A DNA stretch of 64,000 nt from Axinella damicornis (taxonomy: Eukaryota; Porifera; Demospongiae; Axinellida; Axinellidae), in assembly GCA_963931865.1 (NCBI GenBank), contig OZ007506.1:22121645-22185644 (forward strand), in the 5' to 3' direction. Within the stretch, counting starts at the first letter, position 1. The number at the start of each line of letters is the position of its first letter. Positions 1 through 11,400 of the stretch are shown piece after piece. The notes under the pieces are model-generated. The model was not told the DNA's origin. It made no database searches and worked only from the letters and a program-made list of their open reading frames with translations. The translations under genes were made by a program, and so were the position numbers.

Positions 1-274
1 GTTAGGGTTAGGGTTAGGGTTAGGGTTAGGGTTAGGGTTAGGGTTAGGGTTAGGGTTAGGGTTAGGGTTAGGGTTAGGGTTAGGGTTAGGGTTAGGGTTA
101 GGGTTAGGGTTAGGGTTAGGGTTAGGGTTAGGGTTAGGGTTAGGGTTAGGGTTAGGGTTAGGGTTAGGGTTAGGGTTAGGGTTAGGGTTAGGGTTAGGGT
201 TAGGGTTAGGGTTAGGGTTAGGGTTAGGGTTAGGTTAGGGTTAGGGTTAGGGTTAGGGTTAGGGTTAGGGTTAG
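1..274 (+). repeat. Telomeric (TTAGGG)n array
   Basis: Uninterrupted TTAGGG hexamers fill the first 274 bases, with one shortened TTAGG unit near position 230. This is the standard metazoan telomere repeat. On a left chromosome end the + strand should begin with CCCTAA, so the array is in the opposite orientation to that expected. It is separated from the rest by a run of N. Confidence 0.97.
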
Positions 275-474
275 NNNNNNNNNNNNNNNNNNNNNNNNNN
301 NNNNNNNNNNNNNNNNNNNNNNNNNNNNNNNNNNNNNNNNNNNNNNNNNNNNNNNNNNNNNNNNNNNNNNNNNNNNNNNNNNNNNNNNNNNNNNNNNNNN
401 NNNNNNNNNNNNNNNNNNNNNNNNNNNNNNNNNNNNNNNNNNNNNNNNNNNNNNNNNNNNNNNNNNNNNNNNNN
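275..474. other. Assembly gap of exactly 200 N
   Basis: Two hundred consecutive N. A round number like this is a scaffolder's placeholder, not a measured distance. Order and orientation of the telomeric piece relative to position 475 onward therefore rest on scaffolding, not on read-through sequence. Confidence 0.97.
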
Positions 475-1768
475 GCAGACGGTTTTGTCTCTTGTCATAT
501 TTATTAGGGCTGTAATGAGATTGACAAGCGGTTTATTCGACTCCATAGTTGATTAGATTCACGAGCAGGTGATTGACTTGTGAACCACCAATAATTATCC
601 AACATGACTTTACTGTCCGTCTTGTAATTGGCTTTTTACTTTAGGTTTAGGGCTATAATGAGATTCACAAATGGCAGTTGAGTTGCTATTGAGATTGATA
701 GTTGGGGCTCCATAGCAGACATATTAGCTACAGTTCTTAGCCTCCAAAGTTAGAAATTGTAAGTTAAACAGTGAGAAGCCTTAGAGATGCGTAACCTAGG
801 CAATAAATTGATCAGTAGAAAGTTCATGAATCAATAAGTGCATTCAGAGGGTTAAATACTGCTGCTAACACTGCCTAAGGCAAATTTTACGAAACTCCAC
901 CCTTTTTTTACAACTGCATAAATAGATTCAGCTACCCTTGCTTATTATCGTAGGTAAATCTTAACACACAGAACTCAATACTTTCTCAGATATTACTGTG
1001 CAAACACCTACTAATTTGCGCATAATCAGAATTTTACATGTTGCCTAAAATGAAAATTACTCGTCCAGTACTCTAGTACATGAAAACATATTACTTACGA
1101 AACCTAATTAAGTCACATGAGATCACATGATCAAGATTGATTACCACATGCTAGCTACTAAGATTTACTGAGAGTTTCAGTTGGTTCAGGTGTTTTTCCA
1201 GTTGTTTTTCCAGGTGTTTTTCCAGGTGTTTCGGTGGTTAGAGCGAGCAATCGAGGTGGTTAGAGTGAGTGCGAGCAATCGTATATCCAGGTAAGCCCAA
1301 ATGAGGTCAAACCTTGCTCAGAGCTGTCTGATGGTATGTGGTGTCCACCATTAATTAGTTCTTGATGATTTACAGTATGCCTTTACCCCTACATTTTGCA
1401 GGATTGAAAGTGTACATTGGTCACCACTACCTTACCTGAAGTAAGCCCGACAATGCCTCTTTTCAATGTGACTGATCAGTAAACTGATTTGCTCACAGTA
1501 CAGTAACTGTTATGTCCACCATTTTGTTCTGGCTATCTCATCTTATGAGGTGACCCCTGAGTATTATTGTAAGGTATATTATGACATAACTTCTGAAGTG
1601 AACATTAGATGTAGCACATACCATAAGCTATGAACTACCATAAGCTATGAACTACCATAAGCTATGAACTTGACAATCAATTAATGCTTAATTGGCTAAC
1701 TTAATTAACTAATGACGTCATAAATTGGCCACACCCACTTTGCATATCTTTCTAAATGAATATGAGGT
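475..1768. other. AT-rich flank without recognisable genes
   Basis: I see no coding exon here. There is a short tandem of GTTTTTCCAG-like units at about 1192-1240 and three copies of a 17-bp unit at 1619-1669. A perfect CRE-type palindrome TGACGTCA lies at 1713-1720, about 740 bp upstream of the first proposed ATG of the large gene. Its role is unknown. Confidence 0.6.
1619..1669 (+). repeat. 17-bp tandem repeat, 3 copies
   Basis: TACCATAAGCTATGAAC occurs three times head to tail without mismatch. Confidence 0.9.
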
Positions 1769-1946
1769 ATAACCAGACAGCTAGCTCAGTTATCGATACC
1801 CAGTGTCGGGTTGCTGCTAACAGCCAGGGGCATTCTCTCAAGTTTTGTCAAATGCTGTGTGCCCTAGGCAATGCTAAGTGCTGTGTGCAGATGCCAATTT
1901 ATGTTGTTGGGGGAGATTTCAATAAACTTGGACCCTAAAGAGTTAA
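1769..1946 (+). mobile_element. 3' fragment of a TTAA-flanked MITE
   Basis: The segment from ATAACCAGACAG to GGACCCTAAAGAGTTAA matches the last ~215 bp of the complete element at 40277-40877, with substitutions and a ~35-bp internal deletion. Only the right end is present, terminating in TTAA. A short open frame across it is not a gene. Confidence 0.75.
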
Positions 1947-1973
1947 CATGTTCTCTTTACCATTAGAAACAAC

Positions 1974-2191
1974 TTAACTCTTTGCACGCGGGATATACTT
2001 ATGAATAACTAATGAGTTAGAAAAACCAAAATGAAAGATAAAAAAAAGACTTGCTCTTTCTGGATTCGAACCGCCAACGTTCGTATTACCATGCATGCGC
2101 ACTACTCACTACACCACATAACGCATACAGGTGTTTAAAAGCTAACCGTTCAAAATCACTGTAGGGCGGCCCACCGCGTGCAAAGCGTTAA
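1974..2191 (-). mobile_element. TTAA-flanked MITE carrying tRNA-like boxes
   Basis: The ends are inverted copies (TTAAC-T/G-CTTTGCACGCG) and both begin with TTAA, the target used by piggyBac/Kolobok-type elements. Read on the minus strand the interior has TGGTGTAGTG (A-box-like) and GGTTCGAATCC (perfect B box), as in tRNA-derived SINEs. No acceptor stem can be paired, so this is not a tRNA gene. A second copy lies at 9182-9386. Confidence 0.7.
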
Positions 2192-2463
2192 GGTATAACG
2201 CCTAGTATTAAATGTTTATTTGTCATTGGTTGGTAAACAGTGTGAACTGTGTGCTGCAGAAGCCATTGCACTGGTAGTCAGTTCGTGTGATCATTGAAAA
2301 CTCACTTCATTTAAAGGTTTAGCTGGGTCCAGACGCTTGCTGGGGTCAACAAGTGTGTTTTGCCTGCAGGTGAGCATTACATAACATACACAGGCTAACC
2401 ACTCAACTTACCTAGGTAAGTATTCCAATGACTTGAATCATCATTTCACACCCTTTAGCACAC

Positions 2464-5400
2464 ATGGAGAGTGACCATTCCGGTAAGCAAGACTAGTAGA
2501 GATTAAAATTCAACAACATCACCGGTAAGCAAGACTAGTAGAGATTAAAATTCAACAACATCACATCCCATACAATGTCACTATACAGATGGAAGTTACT
2601 CCTCGGATGAGGGCATGACTACCCGGGCCATGTGCAGCAAGTACGTTACAGCTCCCTACTACATGCACCCTGCTCAACGTAAATCATTCTCTCCTCTGGT
2701 TTAGAGCAAAAACACCACTGGAGGCAGTCATGGAAGGCCTGCTCGGCAATACAAATGCACCAAACATGGAGATAAAACACATTCCAGGAAAGGGGAGGGG
2801 AGTATTTTCCAATGAGACCTTGCTACAAGGCAGATATGTAGCAGAGTATAAAACCACCGTTGTGTACGAAAAGGCTAAGAGAGCTGAACATGAAGAAATA
2901 TACGCAATGAACGAAGAACCTTGCATGGTATTAGAGGTACAGACCAGAAAGGGGTGGATGTGCCTCGATGCGACACGAAAGATAGGGACGGTGGGACGTC
3001 TATTCAACCACGCCCCAAGTGGACGAGCCACACTGCAACCACACAAGCCATTGTTTGTTAGGGGGAAGTGGAGGGTGGGGTTTTTAGCGGCACGAAACAT
3101 TCTACCTGGGGAGGAACTCACCTGGGATTATGGCTGTCCCCCTGAGGGACAGCCATGGCTGATGAAGAAAGCAGTCGTAGTAAGTTACAATAATCCTTGC
3201 CTTGTGATTCCATTCATTAACAGAGAAGTAGGCTGTACCAATTCATAATCATAATGAGTTATGACTGTATAACAGGAGGAATCAAATAACCCACTCCTAA
3301 ATCCTGTAGGGGCAGATGGGACCCTCCTCCACCCAGCCCTCCCAGAAAACATCCACGACGCCAGGACCCAGCCCCGACCAAGCCCCCCAGAAGGTGGCCA
3401 GGACCCCCAAGCAGACGGGACCCTCGCCCACCTCTCCTCCTCTTCCGGTAATACCGAGTTATGACTGTATAACAGGCAGAAGGAAATAACCTACTTCCAA
3501 TTCCTGTAGAAGAAGAAGGGACCCTCCTCCTCTCCCACCTCTCCTCTTCAACTGGTAATGAGTTATGACTGTATAACAGGAGGAATGAAATAACCTACTC
3601 CTAATTCCTGTAGAAGAAGACGGGACCCTCCCAATCTCTCATCTCTCCTCCTCTGGTAATAATGAGTTACGACTGTATAACAGGCAGAATGAAAAACTCT
3701 AACCCAATTCCTGTATGTTTATGTTGGCAACGCCGGTCCCACCCACTGACATCATGTAATAGTTATGACGTAATTGAATATACATGGGTGGAGTTTTGAG
3801 GTTTCACTTTCATCTTATCGTCAACAACATGGATCTATGTCTGTGTAAAACCAAGGCGGAGTTGGCATACTTATATGTACGTCCTAGCTTTAAGTACAGT
3901 GAGGAATAATTCATTTTATTTTTATTGGATCATGAGTGAGGTTGATATCACCAATGGTACAGAGGTACAAGTGGGGATGATAATCAGGTAAACTTTGTGA
4001 TGTGGCTAACATGCAGGTCATGTGGCTGAGATCTCAGGGAGGGCAAGTATGTTTCTCACCTCATGTTGGTGATGAGAATTGGGCATCATTGGGGAGAAAC
4101 ATAAAACTCCCTGAGAAAGAGAACATAACACCAGTTACAAGTAATACCCCATCGTATAGGAACTCAAGCAATCTTCTGAGGTACCCCAGGAAGTGGCCAG
4201 GCCCAGTGGAAACCAACCAGGCCCCACCAGGCCCCGCCCAGGCTCTGGTGCCCAGGCCTCCCAAAAAGTGCCCAGGCCCCCCGGGAAGCGCCCAGGCAGC
4301 CAAGCCCCCCAGAAGGTGGCCAGGACCCCCAAGCGGACGGGACACTCTCCCACCTCTCCTCCTCTTCCGGTAATACCGAGTCATGACTGTATAACAGGCA
4401 GAAGGAAATAACCTACTTCCAATTCCTGTAGAAGAAGAAGGGACCCTCCTCCTCTCCCACCTCTCCTCTTCAACTGGTAATGAGTTATGACTGTATAACA
4501 GGAGGAATTAAACAACCTACTCCTCATTCCTGTAGAAGACAGGACCCTCCCAATCTCCCATCTCTCCTCCTCTGGTAATAATTAGTTATGACTGTATAAC
4601 AGACAGAATGAAATAACCTACCCCCAATTCCTGTAGAAGCAGACGGGACCCTCTCCCACCTCTCCTCCTCTTCCGGTAATACTGAGTCATGACTGTATAA
4701 CAGGCAGAAGGAAATAACCTACTTCCAATTCCTGTAGAAGAAGAAGGGATCCTCCTCCTCTCCCACCTCTCCTCTTCAACTGGTAATGAGTTATGACTGT
4801 ATGACAGGAGGAATTAAAAAACCTACTCCTAATTCCTGTAGAAGAAGACGGGACCCTCCCAATCTCCCATCTCTCCTCCTCTGGTAATAATGAGTTATGA
4901 CTGTATAGTTCATTTTATTTTTATTGGATCAAGAGTGAAGTTAATATCACCAATGGTACAGAGGTAAAAGTGGGTATGATATCGGATTATGCTAGCTGAA
5001 TCATTGTTCCATGCTTTTATTGGAAAAGGCAAAAACGGGAGTCAAACGGAGAAGAGTATTCAGTGTCCTCTCCTCAGAAGATGAAGGTAGGTAACCCATT
5101 GTATGCTGAACATCTGTACATGCATTATCCTGGTACCTCCCAACAGAATTCCCAGTTGGAGAGATCAAACCTCCCTCAAAAAGTGGTGGTATGTTACACT
5201 TGTGTGGGATTGTTCCATCAGACCAAGGAAGAGTGGTAGGGTATTTCCTCAGATGGGAATACAAGTATTATGCATTCATTACGCATTGGATTCTCTCCCA
5301 ATATCATCACATGTTCCCTCAAACAAAATTTGTGTATTACTGCATAAATCTCGTGTTCCAGTATAATTTTACTTCCTTACAGGACTCAGCCCAAGGAAGA

Positions 5401-8400
5401 GGAAGCGCCCTCTCATCGCAGACTTCTTCTTGCTGGAGGTGGGTGGCTCTGCGAGAGATGAATCCTTGCAGTTATCACGTAATTGAATATACATGGGTGG
5501 AGTTTTGAGGTTTCACTTTCATCTTATCGTCAACAACATGGATCTATGTCTGTGTAAAACCAAGGTGAAGTTGGCATACTTATATGTACGTCCTAGCTTT
5601 AAGTACAGTGAGGAATAATTCATTTTATTTTTATTGGATCATGAGTGAGGTTAATATCACCAATGGTACAGAGGTACAAGTGGGGATGATAATCAGGTAA
5701 ACTTTGTGATGTGGCTAACATGCAGGTCATGTGGCTGAGATCTCAGGGAGGGCAAGTATGTTTCTCACCTCATGTTGGTGATGAGAATTGGGCATCATTG
5801 GGGAGAAACATAAAACTCCCTGAGAAAGAGAACATAACACCAGTTACAAGTAATACCCAATCGTTTAGGAACTCAAGCAATCTTCTGAGGTACCCCAGGA
5901 AGTGGCCAGGCCCAGTGGAAACCAACCAGGCCCCACCAGGCCCCGCCCAGGCCCTGGTGCCCAGGCCTCCCAAAAAGTGACCAGGCCCCCCGGGAAGCGC
6001 CCAGGCAGCCAAGCCCCCCAGAAGGTTGCCAGGACCCCCAAGCAGACGGGACACTCTCCCACCTCTCCTCCTCTTCCGGTAATACCGAGTTATGACTGTA
6101 TAACAGGCAGAAGGAAATAACCTACTTCCAATTCCTGTAGAAGAAGAAGGGACCCTCCTCCTCTCCCACCTCTCCTCTTCAACTGGTAATGAGTTATGAC
6201 TGTATAACAGGAGGAATTAAATAACCCTCCTAATTCCTGTAGAAGACAGGACCCTCCCAATCTCCCATCTCTCCTCCTCTGGTAATAATGAGTTATGACT
6301 GTATAGTTCATTTTATTTTTATTGGATCAAGAGTGAAGTTAATATCACCAATGGTACAGAGGTAAAAGTGGGTATGATATCGGATTATGCTAGCTGAATC
6401 ATTGTTCCATGCTTTTATTGGAAAAGGCAAAAACGGGAGTCAAACGGAGAAGAGTATTCAGTGTCCTCTCCTCAGAAGATGAAGGTAGGTAACCCATTGT
6501 ATGCTGAACATCTGTACATGCATTATCCTGGTACCTCCCAACAGAATTCCCAGTTGGAGAGATCAAACCTCCCTCAAAAAGTGGTGGTATGTTACACTTG
6601 TGTGGGATTGTTCCATCAGACCAAGGAAGAGTGGTAGGGTATTTCCTCAGATGGGAATACAAGTATTATGCATTCATTACACATTGGATTCTCTCCCAAT
6701 ATCATCACATGTTCCCTCAAACAAAATTTGTGTATTACTGCATAAATCTCGTGTTCCAGTATAATTTTACTTCCTTACAGGACTCAGCCCCAGGAAGAGG
6801 AAGCGCCCTCTCATTGCAGACTTCTTCTTGCTGGAGGTGGGTGGCTCTGCGAGAGATGAATCCTTGCAGTCTTCCACTGCAAGTTAAAACATAGAACTGA
6901 TAGAATAGTAGATGAATGATAAATACTGTCAAACTATTATTAAATTTTATTCAAAGAGTAATACACTTTGCATATTATATTATAACACCCAGATCAATCC
7001 ATACTATGGTTTGATCCGGGTTTGATGTCCAGGAACTTAGCAAGGTATGTCGAAACCTCACTAACTAATCGTGTACTACTAAAGTATCGTACATGGATCT
7101 CTATGCTTTCTGAATAACTCTAAGCTGTTTCTTCTACACTCGGATCCAGCAGTCAAAGGATGGTCCTGAAGTCTCAAAGCCAGGAGGTGTGTTACTGTTC
7201 TTGATGAGTGATTGCCCAATCAGCATACTTTAACATACATAATATTACTCAGTTTTGCAACAGTTCCATGTTAACACTGAGCAGTACAGCTCTGTCACCA
7301 TTGATGTTGTGTGAACTTACATACAGATGGGGTACTAGCAGATGAGTCCCCTGAAAATGAAGAGTTGGAAGGTGAAAGTTTAGTCAGTTTGTAAATGTAC
7401 AACAGCAACACCAAAGAAATACCAATTATTATTTACATGCTCATGGTAATGCTAGCAATGTTGTTTCTATGTCTGAGGATTTGCTGCATTTGTGTAAACT
7501 ACAGATCCTGTCTTGGACCAGGAACCTATCCTGATCTCTGACCAGGTAAATCTGATCTGAATCCCACTACTTGCGCAAAAAATGCTATAGCCACTACACT
7601 GACCTAGTTTCCTTGCCGTCTTGGCTAAGTTACAGCTTTACCCTGACCATTAACTCCATTCAGATGAAGCAGCCACCACCGGTGAGGAAGGCCAGGGCCT
7701 CTCCTACAGTAGGGAGCGAGGTGGGTGGATTTATGATGGATTCACGACAATAATTGCCCAGACCAAAATAATGCAACTGAATATTTGTTTCACTACATTA
7801 GGGTGACGGAGGAGTTAAAGGGCAGGTACGCTTGCCACTAGCTCCAACTGTATGAAAGAGTGCATGTAAACATAATATACCTTCACCACATTAGAAAGAC
7901 GGAGCTCTTGCTCCCACGAAGAAACGGTCAAAGGTGACGTATGCCGGGAAGAGAAAGGGAAAGCCCGAGGGAGGCTTGAAGGTAAACTTGCCGCATTTGT
8001 ACATTGAGACGCATTTTGCTGTGGTTACCATCAACACATGCCCAACCTGTTTAGAAGTGGGGTCGGAAGCAGCTGTCTCCCCTCCATCCAAGGAGGAAGC
8101 CTATGAGGAAGGGAAAGATGTCAGGCAAGGAGTTCCTCCTCCTGGAGGCAACGTGTCCTAAGGACAAATACGAGAGTGAGGTAAATCCAGGCAGTTGGGC
8201 TGTATGTCTCAATTTCGATCACTCCAAGTTGCATGTCTGCTTATCCTCAAAGACTGAAAGCTCTGAAAGTTCTGGTGACTCTGATGTAAGCCATGCCTGT
8301 AGGTAGCAACTTGCAATATTGTGATGACTTCATTGTTTGCATTTACAAAAGGAATGTACTGAGCAACTTCAAATGGAGGAAGTTCATGTAAGTTTCATGT

Positions 8401-11400
8401 GCACGCTAGAAACAATAGCACTTGCATTGTGCTGATCCCTAGCACTATTCCAGCCCTAGTCTTCAATATCCACACCCAACATCCTCTCTAGCTGCAGCCA
8501 CAGTCTCCCAAATGGTCCCAGAGTCAGGAGCAGACCAGCAGTGATGGTGAGGGTGCAAAGCAATGAAGTATTGTCAGCGGCAGTTTCATGCACTTTCACA
8601 TCTACAGATGACTGGAAGGACTATTATCGAAGTGAAAGTGATGAGGAGGAAGGTGCGATACAAATGCAAGCAATTGCGCAGCATTAGGATTAGGGTTATA
8701 AAATTGGTGGTAGGCTTACCAGTTGCACATTCATAAGACTGTCCTTTGTTGTGTGTCCTTTGGGGCGATGTTCAGCGCAAAGGTTGCATGGTAGCAGGTC
8801 TCCATTATCCGCTGCGGGAATAGGGATTGTCGGAATGTGCTTTCCCTGTGCATATAGTGTGTCTGGGTGTTGCGGGTGTGTGTCTGTAGACCTTTTTGTG
8901 GGGTCCCAACCCCCGATGTCAGACTCTCACACTAGCCATATGAAGCTTGGGAAAAGGAAAAGTGAAAATGGTAAAACTTATCACAACCATAATTTGTTAC
9001 GAGCCTTAGCAAGTGCTCTTATGCAATCATAGTCTATTGTTTCCTAGAACCTGAACAAAGAAAGTTTGGCCAGTGCCCGATATGCGATAAGGAAGACATT
9101 CCTCTGGCCATCCTCAACGCGCACATCAGACATTGCGCTGATGAGCAGCTGGAAGCAGGTACGTACAAGTGTATTAACATGTTAACGGTTTGCATGCGGG
9201 AAATGCACTTATGAATACTTAATGAGTTAGAAAAACCAAAAGAGAAAAGTCCCTTCTTTGGGATTCGAACCCGTGATGATTGCACTACTATGCGGACTAC
9301 ACCACAGGGCAACAAATACCGCATAATTTTATATAGCTAGCTGTTCAAGATTGCTGTATAGTGGCCCAATGCATGCAAAGAGTTAGGATGATTTATGAGT
9401 TGTGTGGACCTACAGATGGGGTCCTGGAACTGCACAGTAACATGGAGGCAAGCAGTCACAAATACCGAATTGATGGGCAGGTAAAATTGTTTTTCCCGTT
9501 GTATGCTTGATACTATGGTTTTCAACCTCATCGTTCACCCTTCTCAGCAACCTTGCAGCAGCAGAGGGATGGTGGAGGACCCATTGCTGGTGTCTTCTGA
9601 AGATGAGGTTAGTATATACTGTCAGAGGGACGGAAAATTCAGTTTCAAACTACTATGTACACGCACTGTGGACTACACCACAGGACAACAATTACCTTTG
9701 AAATCACAAACCTCATCCTTCTCAGCAACCTTGCAGCAGTAGAGCGATGGTGGAGGAGTTCCCAACATATCATGGTCCCTTGCTGGTGGATGAGGTTAGT
9801 ACTGTCAGAGGGACGGAAAATTCAAACTACTATATGAAGGGCTGAGAACCAGAGTGGTCTAACCCACAAACATTGATCTAGCCCCCCTAAACTTGAGAAT
9901 ACTGTTAAAATGTGTTTCAGGAGCTGCTGAAATTTCAAGAATTTCAAAATTTTGGTCAAATGCTCATACCCATTGCATATTTTTTACTCCACTTTTGTGC
10001 AATTCATGCTTTTTCCAGTACTTGATTTTGGGTTAGACCACTCTGGTTCTCAGCCCTTCATATGTACACACACTGTGGACTACACCACAGGGCAACAATT
10101 ACTTTGAAATCGGATTATAGCTAGCTGTTCAATTTTGCTGTATGGTGGCCCAACACGTGCAAAGAGTTAGGAAGCATTCCATGATTTATTAGTTGCTGGT
10201 TTCTTCTGAGGATGAGGTTAGTACTGTCAGAAGGACAGAAAATTCAAACTACCCAGCAAGATAAGATATGGACACCCAAGCTATGCAGTTTTCTGTGGTT
10301 TGACTTAAGTGTTCTAAAGCTCAACGTTTATCCTTCTTAGCAACCTTGCAGCAGCAGAGGGGCAATTGTTGAGTTGCCACCAGAGCGTGGTCTGTCGCTG
10401 GTGTCTGAGGATGAGGTTAGTTGTCCAGCATTGCCAGCAAGCTGCATCAAAAGTATTGATTGGGCACTTACTGTGCACATACGTGGATGGATAGTTTGAT
10501 GGGTGGGGGCCCCAAAAGAATTACAATGGGGTGGGTTAGGGGTTAGGGTTTCACACCACCAATGGATTAGGCAGCTATAATATCAATGAGCTCGTTAAAG
10601 GGTTAAACCGTGTCCTCCAAAACCTACAAGTTGACTGAAAACTCCAAGGTCAGCTGATCCAACACCTCCAATCCCCAGACATCTGACTCCACTGTGAAGA
10701 AACAGCCAAAGAGGAAGACACGGTTCATCCAGATTGAGAGTGATAGTGAGGTTAGGGTTAACTCATTGCACCCACACTTGTGAATAATATTGATATTGAG
10801 TTGAAAGGGGGAAAGTTCTCCTTCAGACTCAATGTATGTGTAGGTCATACCTTTGCAGGCAAATGTAGGCGCTAACCGCACACCAGAATTTGACAGCACT
10901 AGCAGATCTGCTCATCTATAATATTATGCAATCTAACTCTCGTCTCAGATGTCAGATCCCCCTGAGAGGACTAAGAGGACGACAGTTGAACATGGTGGAA
11001 ATGGTAAACAGCACATCTTGTCTGCCCATACTGGCAATTTGTGATTGCAAATCCTCCCTACTACAGATACCGGGGAACATCACGCTCCTAATCCCAAGCG
11101 AGGGAAGAGTCGTCGAGGGAAGAACCGTGCTCAAAGTCAAGTTGAGGACATGCAGGCAAGCTTAGTCTATAGCTAATGTAACTGACGCAGTGACATGATT
11201 GTCATATGACCAGGGTTTTTTCTCAAGACGGAAGCAACTGCTGATTAACATTCTGGGTGGGGGTATGAATGAACTCTCCCTCCATTCAACTGCAGAAAGA
11301 TGAAGAATCGGATGCAGACCAGGTGGTGAGGAAGGTGTATGCCGACAAGCGGTATCCAAAGTTTTGCCCGGTAGAGGGCTGCCAAACCACCCGTCCACTC

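Noticed and set aside
2041..2125. A tRNA gene on the minus strand
   Set aside because: The B box is perfect but no acceptor stem or anticodon arm can be drawn, and the sequence lies inside a TIR element with a second copy at 9.2 kb.
2684..3121. Antisense frame of 145 codons opposite the SET exon
   Set aside because: It is the shadow of the SET coding frame, with no domain or splice support.
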